A DNA stretch of 64,000 nucleotides from CAYHWW01 sp964360145 (GTDB lineage Bacteria; Bdellovibrionota; UBA1018; CAYHWW01). The notes under the pieces were generated by a model. The model was not told the DNA's origin, ran no database searches, and saw only the letters and a list, made by a program, of their open reading frames with translations. The stretch is taken from NCBI GenBank assembly GCA_964360145.1, contig CAYHWW010000002.1:11196-75195 (forward strand), in the 5' to 3' direction. Made by a program: the position numbers and the translations under genes. Shown one piece after another: positions 1 through 9,247 of the stretch (position 1 is its first letter; each line of letters begins with the position of its first letter).

Positions 1-900
1 CTAGAGAGGGTGGAAGTCTCTCGCCCCGGCTACGCGGTTGAATATGACTGCGTGGACCCCACTCAGCTCTTCCATACGCTCGAGACCAAGGACCTTCCTG
101 GACTGTACTGCGCAGGCCAAATCAATGGCACTTCCGGCTATGAGGAGGCAGGAGCCCAGGGTTTGATCGCCGGCATCAATGCTGCCCAGAGGGTTTTGGG
201 TCGTGAGGAGTACGTACCTCTGCGTACAGAGTCTTACATTGGCGTCATGATCGATGATTTGGTTACGAAGGGGGCTGACGAGCCCTATCGGATGTTCACC
301 AGTCGGGCTGAAAGTCGCCTTTTTTTGCGGGAAGACAACGCTGATTTGCGGCTAACAGAGCAAGGTCGGCGCCTGGGTTTGGTGGATGATGCGTTGTTTG
401 TCGCATTTGAAGAAAAGCGCCAGCAGATTGAGGCCGAGTTAGCACATCTCGACACACACTACTTCTACCCCACCACGGAGACCAATGAAGGTCTTGCGAC
501 CGTGGGTTCAGCACCACTGAAAGATCGGGTTAGTGCTAAAATTCTTCTTCGTCGCCCTGAGATGACTGTTTCACGGATGCAAGGCCTAGGCTTTGAACCC
601 AAAAATACTTCCCAAGAGAGTCTTGAGCAGGCTGAAATTAGTGTGAAGTACGAGGGATATGTTAAAAAAGAGACTGAACAGCGAGAAAGCTTCGTGCGCA
701 ACGAACGCATGCGCATTCCCCTGGAGATTGATTACGGCGCCATCGGCGGACTATCCACCGAGGTGCGGGAACGATTAAGGCATATTAGGCCTGAAACCAT
801 TGGACAAGCTTTGCGGATGCCTGGCTTAACTCCAGCGGCTGTTGCAGCCCTACTCATTTATATCAAGTCGACGAAGGGGGTTTCTTCCCTTGAACACTGA
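1..900 (+). CDS. mnmG: tRNA uridine-5-carboxymethylaminomethyl modification enzyme MnmG, C-terminal part
   Basis: The reading frame is open from base 1, so the N-terminal FAD-binding half lies outside the window. The visible part carries the hallmark GidA/MnmG stretch (PGYAVEYDCVDP near the start, then AGQINGTSGYEEAGAQGL) and the conserved C-terminal helical region that binds MnmE and tRNA. With MnmE, MnmG adds the carboxymethylaminomethyl group to U34 of certain tRNAs in the cytoplasm. It is followed directly by rsmG, the usual gidA-gidB pair near chromosome origins. The stop codon overlaps the rsmG start by 11 bases, suggesting translational coupling. Confidence 0.97.
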   Translation, partial: LERVEVSRPGYAVEYDCVDPTQLFHTLETKDLPGLYCAGQINGTSGYEEAGAQGLIAGINAAQRVLGREEYVPLRTESYIGVMIDDLVTKGADEPYRMFTSRAESRLFLREDNADLRLTEQGRRLGLVDDALFVAFEEKRQQIEAELAHLDTHYFYPTTETNEGLATVGSAPLKDRVSAKILLRRPEMTVSRMQGLGFEPKNTSQESLEQAEISVKYEGYVKKETEQRESFVRNERMRIPLEIDYGAIGGLSTEVRERLRHIRPETIGQALRMPGLTPAAVAALLIYIKSTKGVSSLEH

Positions 901-1552
901 GAAACTCCTTCTCCAGCTCGTCTCGGCAGGGGCTGCCCCTGAGCAGGCCCAGAGGCTTTTGAGTTATGGCGCAAGACTCCTGGCCTGGAATGAAAAGATG
1001 AATCTAACCGGTGCCAAAGACCTGGACGAGCTTACGCAGAAACACCTCTTGGACTCCGTATTGGCGTGGAAAGTGCGAAACACAGCGATGGCGGGCGCAC
1101 TTATATTTGATCAGATCGTAGATGTGGGCTCCGGCGGGGGAATACCGGGTATCCCATTGGCTATTCTGCAGGATAAGCCCGTGGTGCTGGTGGAGCGTCG
1201 TCAGAAAAAGGCCCGTGCATTAGAAGAGCTTGCCATCGAATGTGAGCTTGGTCCGAGAGTAGGCGTTAGGGCCGAGAGCCTTGAAAAACTCTGTTTTTCT
1301 ACGCGTTCTGAGTTTTGGTTCCGCGGGGTTCTCCCGGCAGATAAATTAATAAGCTATTTCTCTCGGGAGATACCCTCTCGAGCCCTCTCTCAGGTGGTTC
1401 TCATGAAGGGCCCGGCCTGGGGGGAGGAGCTGCGTCGAGCACTAGAGCAGCCGGACATGGATCACCTCTGGTGTCAGCGATTTGAGCAGGCTGAAGTTTT
1501 TGGTTATGAGTTGCCGGACGGGGCTGGAACTCGGAACCTGGTTCTGCTGTAA
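890..1552 (+). CDS. rsmG: 16S rRNA (guanine-N7)-methyltransferase RsmG
   Basis: Predicted 220 aa Rossmann-fold SAM methyltransferase of the GidB family, which methylates G527 of 16S rRNA. The SAM-binding glycine loop is visible at about residues 77-87 (VDVGSGGGIPG), and the N-terminal WNEKMNLT box is typical of the family. I chose the TTG start at 890 because a purine-rich site (GAAGGGGG, 873-880) sits about 9 bases upstream and the product then has the family length. An upstream TTG at 842 in the same frame would add 16 unlikely residues. It overlaps mnmG and is followed by the parS site and parA. Confidence 0.93.
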   Translation: MNTEKLLLQLVSAGAAPEQAQRLLSYGARLLAWNEKMNLTGAKDLDELTQKHLLDSVLAWKVRNTAMAGALIFDQIVDVGSGGGIPGIPLAILQDKPVVLVERRQKKARALEELAIECELGPRVGVRAESLEKLCFSTRSEFWFRGVLPADKLISYFSREIPSRALSQVVLMKGPAWGEELRRALEQPDMDHLWCQRFEQAEVFGYELPDGAGTRNLVLL

Positions 1553-1568
1553 GTGTGTGTGGAGTGAA

Positions 1569-1584
1569 TGTTCCACGTGGAACA
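1569..1584. promoter_or_regulatory. parS centromere-like site
   Basis: A perfect 16-bp palindrome, TGTTCCACGTGGAACA, matches the chromosomal parS consensus TGTTTCACGTGAAACA at all but two symmetric positions. It lies in the 143-bp rsmG-parA gap, directly upstream of the ParA and ParB genes. ParB is expected to bind here and spread, marking the origin-proximal domain for segregation; that role is inferred from the family. Confidence 0.88.
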
Positions 1585-1695
1585 AGTGGGTGGTCATTGA
1601 GTAGTCATGCTGGGTTATGACGACTCTTGGTCAGTCACTCATTGCATTTCAAAAAAATGACTTTAAAGTGGATGAATAGACAGAGGGTTTCCGCC

Positions 1696-2520
1696 ATGGG
1701 AAAAGTCATAGCCGTCATCAATCAAAAGGGCGGGGTGGGTAAGACTACAACCACAGTGAACCTAGCGGCGGCACTTGCAGTGGCTGACCGAAGGACGCTC
1801 ATTCTGGACCTGGACCCACAGGGCAATGCGTCATCGGCGCTGGGCGTGGATCGCGCTCAATACTCAACTAAAAACATTTATCACGCCCTTATGGGCATGG
1901 TGCCATTGGGCGAGGCCATTGCCCCTACGGAGATCGATCGTCTCTGGGTGGCCCCGAGCAATACAGACCTCGCCGGCGCGGAGATTGAGTTGGTTTCGGC
2001 GTTCGCCAGGGAGAATAAGCTTAAGGCCGCCATTGCGACCATCAAGGATCAATACGATTTCATCTTCATTGATTGTCCGCCTTCACTGGGGCTGCTTACA
2101 GTCAATGCCCTCACTGCGGCCGACAGCTTTCTGGTGCCGCTCCAGTGCGAATACTTTGCCCTCGAGGGCCTCTCTCAGCTCCTGATCACTGTGCGTCTGA
2201 TCAAGCAAAGCTTGAACCCCACGCTGGAAGACGAAGGTATCGTGCTCACCATGTTTGATAGTCGGAACAACTTAGCGCACGAAGTGGTGAAGGAGGTGCG
2301 CACGCACTTTGGCGCCAAGGTTTTTGACACGGTTATCCCACGTAACGTGAAGCTGAGTGAGTGCTCGAGTTTTGGTAAGCCGGTGATCCTCTACGACATC
2401 GACTCCAAGGGGAGCATTGCCTATCTCAATATGGCTAAAGAGCTCATCAATCGCACCGTGGGAGTTGAGCATGTGCAGCTCCTTACGGAAGAGCGCTCAT
2501 CACCCCATTTAGAGGTTTGA
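1696..2520 (+). CDS. parA: Chromosome partitioning ATPase ParA (Soj)
   Basis: A 274 aa deviant-Walker ATPase. The motif KGGVGKTTTTVNLAAAL starts at residue 11, followed by DLDPQGNASSALG and DFIFIDCPPSLGLLTVNAL, all diagnostic of ParA/Soj. It dimerises with ATP on the nucleoid and is stimulated by ParB to move parS-bearing origins. I start at ATG 1696 because the conserved beta strand plus Walker loop follows at once; an in-frame upstream start at 1627 would add 23 residues not typical of the family. parB follows after 3 bases, and a parS palindrome lies upstream. Confidence 0.96.
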   Translation: MGKVIAVINQKGGVGKTTTTVNLAAALAVADRRTLILDLDPQGNASSALGVDRAQYSTKNIYHALMGMVPLGEAIAPTEIDRLWVAPSNTDLAGAEIELVSAFARENKLKAAIATIKDQYDFIFIDCPPSLGLLTVNALTAADSFLVPLQCEYFALEGLSQLLITVRLIKQSLNPTLEDEGIVLTMFDSRNNLAHEVVKEVRTHFGAKVFDTVIPRNVKLSECSSFGKPVILYDIDSKGSIAYLNMAKELINRTVGVEHVQLLTEERSSPHLEV

Positions 2521-2523
2521 GTT

Positions 2524-3492
2524 ATGGAAACAACGAACAGCACGACGAATGCAAATACCGCGAAAGAGCGCCCCGCTCCGCGCCCTGCCCTGGGCAAGGG
2601 CCTCGCCTCCCTGTTCCCCGCCCCGCCCGCCGCCACCGCGGTTGCCCATGAAGTCGCTGAAGCGGCGGCAGGTGCACTAGCCAATAAAGATCGTCACATG
2701 GGTATTATGATGTGCGCCGTCGAGGACATCGTGCCCAACCAGTTTCAGCCACGTCGTGAGTTTGACGAAGCAACCGTCGAAGAGTTGGCGCAGTCCATTC
2801 GGGAAAATGGCCTCATCCAGCCTCTTGTGGTGCGCAAGGGCGCGAAGGGTTTCCAGCTCATTGCCGGCGAGCGCCGCCTGCGCGCGGCGAAGCTTGCTGG
2901 CCTGAGGCAAGTGCCCATCGTCATTCGTCGATCCACGGACCAAGAGGCGCTGGAGCTGGCTCTCATCGAAAATATTCAGCGTGAAGACCTGAACTGCATG
3001 GACACCGCCCACGCCTATCAACAGCTCATGAGTGAGTTCAGCATGACTCAGGAGGCAGTGTCTCAAAAGGTGGGCAAGGATCGTGCGACAGTGGCCAATC
3101 ACTTGCGCCTCTTGCGGCTTCCCGAAAAAATCCGGGCATGGCTTAAAGAGGGAACGATATCTTATGGCCATGGGAAAACGCTGGCGGGCCTGATGGATCA
3201 TCCCGCGGATGCGGAGCGCTTTGCTGAAGAGGCTATAGATCTGCGCTGGTCCGTGCGAGAGCTCGAGCACCGCATTCAGGCGTGGAAAGACGGTCGGGTC
3301 GAGTCGCCGGAGACGCCCGTCGCCGAAGGGCTTACACCCGTGGCTCTGCGCCTTCAGAACGTGAGCAAGGAACTTTCTCAAAAGTATTCGACCAAAGTAG
3401 TTGTAAAGGGTCATGATAGGCGCGGCAAGATCGTGTTGGATTACTACTCCGTCGATGATCTCCATCGCTTGATCGATATGCTCGGTCGTTAG
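2524..3492 (+). CDS. parB: Chromosome partitioning protein ParB (Spo0J)
   Basis: A 322 aa ParB CTPase/DNA-binding protein. A short Ala/Pro-rich N-terminal tail contains the ParA-stimulating type of segment (PALGKGLASLF, about residues 22-32). The CTP-binding domain has the QPLVVR and GERRLRAAK boxes (about residues 100-125) and ENIQREDLN. A helix-turn-helix region (QEAVSQKVGKDRATVANHLRLLRLP) and a C-terminal dimer domain follow. It should load on the parS site at 1569-1584 and slide as a clamp. It follows parA after 3 bases and is co-transcribed with it. Confidence 0.96.
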   Translation: METTNSTTNANTAKERPAPRPALGKGLASLFPAPPAATAVAHEVAEAAAGALANKDRHMGIMMCAVEDIVPNQFQPRREFDEATVEELAQSIRENGLIQPLVVRKGAKGFQLIAGERRLRAAKLAGLRQVPIVIRRSTDQEALELALIENIQREDLNCMDTAHAYQQLMSEFSMTQEAVSQKVGKDRATVANHLRLLRLPEKIRAWLKEGTISYGHGKTLAGLMDHPADAERFAEEAIDLRWSVRELEHRIQAWKDGRVESPETPVAEGLTPVALRLQNVSKELSQKYSTKVVVKGHDRRGKIVLDYYSVDDLHRLIDMLGR

Positions 3493-3502
3493 TGAGGCCC
3501 CC

Positions 3503-3904
3503 GTGAAGCGCGTTGACCTGTCCACTAAACTAGAAAATCATAGCATTAGCGGCATCATAGAACAGGGTTGCGAGTTTGAGGGCAAGCTCTGTTTTGAGGG
3601 CACCGTGCGCATCGGTGGGCGCTTCCGCGGCAGCATCATAACAAATGATGTGCTTGTCATTGGTGAGGGTGCCCGGGTTGAGGGTGATGTGGAGGCCGGC
3701 ACTGTGATCATCAGTGGTGAAATGGTGGGCGACATTGTGGCCAAGCACCGCGTGGAAATTCACCGTCCCGCGATCTTCCGCGGCAATATCATGACGCCCA
3801 GCTTGATGGTTGATGAGGGCGTGATTTTTGAGGGCAGTTCGCGGATGATTTCTCATCGTCCTGCCGGGGAAAAATCCTATCTGGGCCGGGTAGAATCGAA
3901 TTGA
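3503..3904 (+). CDS. Bactofilin family polymer-forming protein
   Basis: A 133 aa protein made almost entirely of short beta-helix rungs rich in Gly, Val and Ile, matching the bactofilin (DUF583) family. The N-terminal tail leads into a GxxxxGxV rung pattern (GTVRIGGRFRGSI, GARVEGDVEAGTVIISGEMVGDI). Bactofilins polymerise without nucleotides and act as scaffolds for cell shape or for ParABS positioning. The GTG start at 3503 has a GAGG site 5-8 bases upstream. Its place directly behind parAB, as in several deltaproteobacterial-type genomes, suggests a link between the partition complex and a polar scaffold. Confidence 0.85.
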   Translation: MKRVDLSTKLENHSISGIIEQGCEFEGKLCFEGTVRIGGRFRGSIITNDVLVIGEGARVEGDVEAGTVIISGEMVGDIVAKHRVEIHRPAIFRGNIMTPSLMVDEGVIFEGSSRMISHRPAGEKSYLGRVESN

Positions 3905-3942
3905 CAGTAATTTTTTGTGCGTGCTAGTCCTGCCGTACACTT

Positions 3943-4386
3943 ATGCTCACCGAAATTGCAGCGCAGCTGGGCATCGACCAGTCATTTTACGTCCAGTTCA
4001 TTCTGATTGTAGTTTTCTATCTCCTCGTCAGCAGTCTCTACCTGAAACCATTTCAGCGCCTGCTTGCGTTACGTGAAGAGCGCACCACCGGCGCTTTGAA
4101 AGAGGCTCAGGGGTTGAATCAAAGGGCCGAAGAGCTGCAGGGGCAATACAAGGCGCGCCTTCAGGATCTGCACCAGCGCACGCGCGGCATACTAAAAAAA
4201 GTAGAAGATGAGTCCAAGCTTGATGCCAGTAAGATTCTTGATGCGGCAACTCAAGAAGCGCGGGGAAAAGTACAGGTGACGCTCAAGGAGCTAGAGCTGC
4301 AAAAGGCCTCTCTTTTGAGCGCACTCTCCGCGGACGCCCAACAAATTGCCCAAGAGATTGTAATAAAGGTGCTCAACCGAGCCTAG
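3943..4386 (+). CDS. ATP synthase F0 subunit b' (AtpF2-like)
   Basis: A 147 aa peripheral-stalk subunit. One N-terminal membrane segment (about residues 16-35, hydrophobic with FILIVVFYLLV) is followed by a long charged coiled coil, the architecture of b-type subunits. The next gene encodes a second b subunit, so this organism has a b/b' heterodimer pair, as in photosynthetic bacteria and many deltaproteobacteria. It begins an ATP synthase operon in which each gene overlaps or nearly abuts the next. The a and c subunit genes are not here. Confidence 0.82.
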   Translation: MLTEIAAQLGIDQSFYVQFILIVVFYLLVSSLYLKPFQRLLALREERTTGALKEAQGLNQRAEELQGQYKARLQDLHQRTRGILKKVEDESKLDASKILDAATQEARGKVQVTLKELELQKASLLSALSADAQQIAQEIVIKVLNRA

Positions 4387-4398
4387 TGATGGTGATGA

Positions 4399-4863
4399 AT
4401 GAGTGAGCTTTTCGTTCCCGCAGTAAATTTTGCGATGCTCGTCGGCCTTTTGGGCTATTTTGCGTGGCCACCATTCAAGACGTTCGTTGCCCAACGCCAG
4501 GAAGACATCAAAAAACTGTCAGAAGACGCTCGCACTCAGAAGGTTGAAGCGGAGAAGCGCTTGCGAGAGTTTGAAGGCAAGCTGCGCGCATTTGAGGTGG
4601 ATGCTGAGAGTCTGCTACGCGCCGCCCAGGCGGATGCTGAGGTCCTGCGCACGAAAATCATCGAGGACGCACGCAAACAAGGTGAATACATCCGTAAAGA
4701 CGCAGAGAGCACCGCGACGGCCAACGTCAATGACTTCCGTGATGAAGTGAGGCGTCAGGTTGTGCGGCTGGCCGTGTCCGAGGCAGAAAAAAGCATTCGT
4801 GCCAATCTTTCCAAGGATGTTCAAAGCAAGATCATCCGCGATTACATGGAGAAAGTCGTATGA
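4399..4863 (+). CDS. atpF: ATP synthase F0 subunit b
   Basis: A 154 aa b subunit of the F1F0 peripheral stalk. A short hydrophobic N-terminus (VNFAMLVGLLGYFAW) anchors it in the inner membrane, and the remaining ~130 residues form an Ala/Glu/Arg-rich coiled coil that reaches the delta subunit on top of F1. The gene starts 12 bases after the b' gene, and its stop overlaps the atpH start (ATGA at 4860-4863). Confidence 0.92.
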   Translation: MSELFVPAVNFAMLVGLLGYFAWPPFKTFVAQRQEDIKKLSEDARTQKVEAEKRLREFEGKLRAFEVDAESLLRAAQADAEVLRTKIIEDARKQGEYIRKDAESTATANVNDFRDEVRRQVVRLAVSEAEKSIRANLSKDVQSKIIRDYMEKVV

Positions 4864-5408
4864 AGGCGATCGCCGTCAGTCGCGCCTACGCAACAGCGCT
4901 CTACGAACTGGCTCGTGATCGCAATGAGATCGATGAGGTTCACGACCAGTTGATGGTGTTGGCGCGGGCATGGACAGACTCCAAGGATCTGCAGAGAGTG
5001 TTCGCCTCCGGCCGCTTTACGGACAAAGAAAAGACGGATCTTACTGGCGCACTATCGGAAAAACTGGGCCTCTCTCCGTTGGTCTCCCGCTTTTTTTCCC
5101 TGGCGACTGAAAAGGCCCGTCTTTCTCTTCTTCCTGAAATGGCATCCGAGTTTCAGGGCCGCATCGATGAGGCCTCTGGCACATTGCGCGGTACCGTCTT
5201 CACCGCGGAAGCTCTTCCCGAAGAGCAAGTGAAAGACTTGGAGCGCGCCTTTTCTCAGCGCTTCAAGAAAATCGTTCACTTGGAGCCCCGAGTGAATGGC
5301 AGCCTTTTGGGCGGTCTTTTGGTCCGCATCGGCGATCTCTCATTTGACGGCAGTCTCAGAACCACTCTCGAGAACTTGAAGAACAAACTTGAAAGGCAGT
5401 ACCCATGA
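4860..5408 (+). CDS. atpH: ATP synthase F1 subunit delta
   Basis: A 182 aa OSCP/delta-family protein that ties the peripheral stalk to the alpha3-beta3 head. It shows the family N-terminus (SRAYATALYELA) and the C-terminal signature region (LLGGLLVRIGDLSFDGSLRTTLENL). Length is typical. It overlaps atpF and atpA by 4 bases each, so translation is coupled along the operon. Confidence 0.95.
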   Translation: MKAIAVSRAYATALYELARDRNEIDEVHDQLMVLARAWTDSKDLQRVFASGRFTDKEKTDLTGALSEKLGLSPLVSRFFSLATEKARLSLLPEMASEFQGRIDEASGTLRGTVFTAEALPEEQVKDLERAFSQRFKKIVHLEPRVNGSLLGGLLVRIGDLSFDGSLRTTLENLKNKLERQYP

Positions 5409-6916
5409 TCAAAGTGCGCCCAGAGGAAATCACGCAACTCATCAAAAAGCAGCTCTCCGACTTCGAAAGTAAAGTCGAAGTTTCGGAGACGGGCTCCGTT
5501 ATCTCCGTCGGCGACGGTGTAGCCAAGGTACACGGCCTTACCAACGTCATGGCGGGCGAGCTGGTGGAGTTTACCGGTGGCGTAACCGGCATGGTGCTGA
5601 ACCTTGAAGAACAAAGCGTTGGTATTGCCATCCTCGGCGATGACACCCAGATCAAAGAGGGTGGCACCGTCAAGCGCACGAACAAGATCGTGCAGGTCCC
5701 CGTTGGTGAAGAGCTGTTGGGGCGCGTGGTCAACGTGCTTGGCGAGCCCATCGACGGCAAGGGTGAAACCCGCGCTAAGAATTATCGCCGCATTGAGATC
5801 AAAGCTCCAGGCATCGTCGCTCGTCAGGGCGTGAAAGAACCCCTGCAAACTGGCATCAAGGCCATCGATGCCATGATTCCCATTGGGCGTGGTCAGCGGG
5901 AGCTCATCATTGGTGATCGTCAAACGGGTAAGACCGCCATTGCCGTGGACACGATCATCAACCAAAAAGGCAAGGGCGTGTACTGCTTCTATGTGGCCAT
6001 CGGCCAGAAGCAATCAACCGTGGCCCAAGTGGTGGACAAGCTCCGCAGTAATGGCGCCATGGAATACACGACGGTGATCTGTGCTGGCGCTGCCGACAGG
6101 GCCTCATTGCAGTTCCTGGCGCCCTATTCCGGTGTCACCATGGCGGAGTACTTCCGCGATTCAGGGCGCCACGCCCTCATCGTTTATGATGACTTAACCA
6201 AGCAAGCGCAAGCATATCGTCAGCTGTCCCTGTTGCTCCGCCGCCCTCCGGGTCGCGAAGCTTATCCCGGCGACGTATTTTATCTGCATTCCCGGCTGTT
6301 GGAGCGTGCCGCGAAGCTCAGCGACAAGCTGGGGGGCGGCTCATTAACCGCTCTACCCATCATCGAAACTCAGGCGGGCGACGTGTCCGCATATATCCCC
6401 ACCAATGTGATTTCCATCACCGACGGACAGATTTTCCTGGAGTCTGATTTGTTCTACTCCGGTGTTCGTCCGGCAATCAATGTGGGTGTTTCCGTGTCTC
6501 GGGTCGGTGGCGCAGCTCAAACAAAGGCCATGAAGTCCGTCGCCGGCACACTGCGTCTTGAGCTCGCTCAATATCGCGAGAAGGCCGCATTCGCCCAGTT
6601 TGGAAGCGATCTGGACGCTGCCACACAGAAACAACTGAGCCGCGGCGCAAGGCTTGTGGAAATCCTCAAGCAAGGCCAGTACTCTCCGGTGCCCTTTGAG
6701 CGCCAAGTGGTCATCATATTCGCGGGCACCCACGGACATCTCGATAAATTCGAGACTTCCAGTCTCGACAAATATGAGAAGGATCTCATGCAGTACCTGG
6801 AGACGAAGCACCCCACAGTGCTGAAGAGTATCGAGTCTTCCGGCAAGATCGACGACTCAATCAAGACGTCCTTGGTGCGCGCACTCCAGGAGTTCGAAAC
6901 GGTATTCAGCGGGTGA
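5405..6916 (+). CDS. atpA: ATP synthase F1 subunit alpha
   Basis: A 503 aa alpha subunit. The P-loop GDRQTGKTAIA lies near residue 170, and the ATPase alpha/beta signature PAINVGVSVSRVGG is present, followed by the C-terminal helical domain. It is the regulatory nucleotide-binding subunit of the F1 head. Length and motif spacing match typical bacterial alpha chains closely. It starts inside the atpH stop (ATGA) and is followed by atpG after 6 bases. Confidence 0.98.
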   Translation: MIKVRPEEITQLIKKQLSDFESKVEVSETGSVISVGDGVAKVHGLTNVMAGELVEFTGGVTGMVLNLEEQSVGIAILGDDTQIKEGGTVKRTNKIVQVPVGEELLGRVVNVLGEPIDGKGETRAKNYRRIEIKAPGIVARQGVKEPLQTGIKAIDAMIPIGRGQRELIIGDRQTGKTAIAVDTIINQKGKGVYCFYVAIGQKQSTVAQVVDKLRSNGAMEYTTVICAGAADRASLQFLAPYSGVTMAEYFRDSGRHALIVYDDLTKQAQAYRQLSLLLRRPPGREAYPGDVFYLHSRLLERAAKLSDKLGGGSLTALPIIETQAGDVSAYIPTNVISITDGQIFLESDLFYSGVRPAINVGVSVSRVGGAAQTKAMKSVAGTLRLELAQYREKAAFAQFGSDLDAATQKQLSRGARLVEILKQGQYSPVPFERQVVIIFAGTHGHLDKFETSSLDKYEKDLMQYLETKHPTVLKSIESSGKIDDSIKTSLVRALQEFETVFSG

Positions 6917-6922
6917 TTTGAG

Positions 6923-7801
6923 ATGGCCAGTTCAAAAGACTTACGCAAACGCATTTCGACGGTGAAGAACACGCAGCAGATCACCAAGGCCATGAAAATG
7001 GTGTCTGCCGCGAAGCTGCGCCGCGCTCAGGATGCCATCGTCAGCTTGCGCCCCTATGCCCGCGAGATCCAAGCCATCGTGAGTTCCATTGCTCGTTCCA
7101 CGGAGGCGGCTCACCCACTGATGGATGAGGCTCGTGCGGAGTCCGGTGACAAGGTGCTCGTCGTGGTTGTTACTTCTGATCGCGGCCTCTGTGGCGCCTT
7201 CAATGCCAGCGTCATCAAGGGCGCCATGCGTTACATGCGCACCCATGGCCATAAGTACAAGAAGTTTGAGTTGGGCTTTGTGGGCCGCAAGGGCTACGAA
7301 TTTTTCAAGACCCGGACGCCCAACGCTGGTCGCTACTACCAGAACTTCTTTAGCGGCCTGCGGTTCGCCAAGTCTCAGGCCATGGCTGAAGAGCTAATTG
7401 CCCAATATACCGCGGGTGATTTTGATCAGGTCTTCTTCGTCTACAATGAGTTCCAATCAGCGATCTCTCAAAAGGTTGCGGTGGAGCGTTTTCTCCCCGT
7501 GCGCATTGAAGGCGCAGGCACGGAAACAGCGGGGGACCAAAACCCCGTGGCCTATGAGCCCAGTCGTGAAGAGATACTAGACATGTTGTTGCCCAAGCAC
7601 TTCGCTACGCAGATCCACAGGATTTTACTGGAGTCCTTGGCCAGCGAGCATGGTGCGCGCATGTCCGCCATGGAGAACGCAACGAAGAATGCCGGTGAGA
7701 TGATGTTTGCGCTCTCTCTGGAGTACAACAAGACCCGCCAGGGTGGCATCACCAAGGAATTGCTGGAAATCGTTTCGGGCTCCGAAGCCCAAAAGAATTA
7801 A
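6923..7801 (+). CDS. atpG: ATP synthase F1 subunit gamma
   Basis: A 292 aa central-shaft subunit. The conserved N-terminal helix (KDLRKRISTVKNTQQITKAM) and C-terminal helix (LEYNKTRQGGITKELLEIVSG) form the antiparallel coiled coil that rotates inside alpha3-beta3. The globular Rossmann-like middle contains VVVVTSDRGLCGAFN. It sits in the usual place between atpA and atpD. Confidence 0.97.
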   Translation: MASSKDLRKRISTVKNTQQITKAMKMVSAAKLRRAQDAIVSLRPYAREIQAIVSSIARSTEAAHPLMDEARAESGDKVLVVVVTSDRGLCGAFNASVIKGAMRYMRTHGHKYKKFELGFVGRKGYEFFKTRTPNAGRYYQNFFSGLRFAKSQAMAEELIAQYTAGDFDQVFFVYNEFQSAISQKVAVERFLPVRIEGAGTETAGDQNPVAYEPSREEILDMLLPKHFATQIHRILLESLASEHGARMSAMENATKNAGEMMFALSLEYNKTRQGGITKELLEIVSGSEAQKN

Positions 7802-7822
7802 TCATGAGTCAAAGGAAGCATT

Positions 7823-9247
7823 ATGTCCGCCACCGCTAAAGACACGAATATCGGTTACGTTAAGCAGGTCATCGGCCCCATCGTGGATGTCGAGTTCCGG
7901 TCGGGTTCGCTGCCGCAGATTTTCAACGCTCTTCGCATGAGCAATCCGGCCATCAGCGATAAGCCAGGTAACCTCGTCGTTGAGGTGGCACAGCATCTGG
8001 GTGACAATACGGTGCGCTGCGTAGCCATGGACACCACCGACGGTTTGGTCCGCGGCATGGAAGCAACAGACACCGGTGATCGCATCATGGCACCCGTGGG
8101 GCGCGAAACACTGGGCCGCATCATCAACGTCATCGGTGAGCCCGTGGACGAGGGCGGCCCCGTAAATGCCAAAAAATATCTTCCTATCCACCGTGAGCCT
8201 CCAGCCTTCCGCGATCTCTCCGTGGCCGTGCAGCCCTTCTTTACGGGCATTAAGGTTGTGGATCTGCTGGCCCCGTATCCTCGTGGCGGTAAAATCGGCC
8301 TCTTTGGTGGTGCCGGCGTGGGTAAAACCGTGTTGATCATGGAACTCATCAATAACATCGCCACTCACCACGGCGGTTTCTCCGTATTTGCCGGCGTTGG
8401 TGAGCGCACACGGGAAGGCAACGACCTGTGGATGGAAATGAAGGAGTCTGGCGTTATTAACAAGACTTCTTTGGTCTATGGCCAGATGAACGAGCCGCCC
8501 GGCGCCCGTGCCCGCGTGGCGCTGACTGCTCTCTCCATCGCTGAGTATTTCCGCGATGAAGAGAATCAAGACGTGTTGTTCTTTGTGGATAACATTTTCC
8601 GCTTCACCCAGGCCGGCTCCGAAGTGTCCGCTCTGCTGGGTCGGATCCCCTCTGCTGTGGGTTACCAGCCTACATTGGCCACCGAGATGGGAGCCCTCCA
8701 AGAGCGCATCACCTCGACAAATAAGGGCTCTGTGACCTCCATTCAGGCCATTTACGTGCCTGCCGATGACTACACGGACCCCGCGCCCGCCACAGCCTTC
8801 ACCCACTTGGATGCGACAACAAACCTGTCGCGCCAAATTGCAGAGTTGGGCATCTATCCCGCAGTGGACCCGCTAGCCTCCACCTCACGGATTTTGGACC
8901 CCCGCATTTTGGGCGAAGAACACTACCGTGTCGCCCGCATGGTGCAGTCAATTTTGCAAAAATACAAAGACCTCCAAGACATCATCGCCATCTTGGGCAT
9001 GGATGAGCTGTCTGAAGACGATAAGCTCACCGTGTCCCGCGCTCGTAAGATCCAGCGCTTCTTGTCCCAGCCCTTCACCGTGGCCGAGCAGTTCACTGGG
9101 CTGAAAGGCAAGTTCGTGAAGATCGAAGACACCGTACGCTCATTCCGTGAGCTCTGTGAGGGTAAGTACGATGACCTACCCGAACAGGCCTTCTACCTCG
9201 TGGGTCCCATTGAAGAGGCCATCGAGAAAGCCAAGACGCTGAGCTAA
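7823..9247 (+). CDS. atpD: ATP synthase F1 subunit beta
   Basis: A 474 aa catalytic beta subunit. It has the P-loop GGAGVGKTVLIMELI, the catalytic GERTREGNDL box, LGRIPSAVGYQPTLATEMG and the signature PAVDPLASTSRIL. The DELSEDDKL (DELSEED-type) motif is in the C-terminal domain. The last base of its TAA stop is the first base of the atpC ATG. Confidence 0.98.
   Translation: MSATAKDTNIGYVKQVIGPIVDVEFRSGSLPQIFNALRMSNPAISDKPGNLVVEVAQHLGDNTVRCVAMDTTDGLVRGMEATDTGDRIMAPVGRETLGRIINVIGEPVDEGGPVNAKKYLPIHREPPAFRDLSVAVQPFFTGIKVVDLLAPYPRGGKIGLFGGAGVGKTVLIMELINNIATHHGGFSVFAGVGERTREGNDLWMEMKESGVINKTSLVYGQMNEPPGARARVALTALSIAEYFRDEENQDVLFFVDNIFRFTQAGSEVSALLGRIPSAVGYQPTLATEMGALQERITSTNKGSVTSIQAIYVPADDYTDPAPATAFTHLDATTNLSRQIAELGIYPAVDPLASTSRILDPRILGEEHYRVARMVQSILQKYKDLQDIIAILGMDELSEDDKLTVSRARKIQRFLSQPFTVAEQFTGLKGKFVKIEDTVRSFRELCEGKYDDLPEQAFYLVGPIEEAIEKAKTLS

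Noticed and set aside
2677..3525. 282 aa frame antisense to parB
   Set aside because: It lies wholly over a conserved ParB gene, with no initiation signal and no recognisable motif. The same holds for long frames antisense to atpA, atpD, leuDH and kamD.
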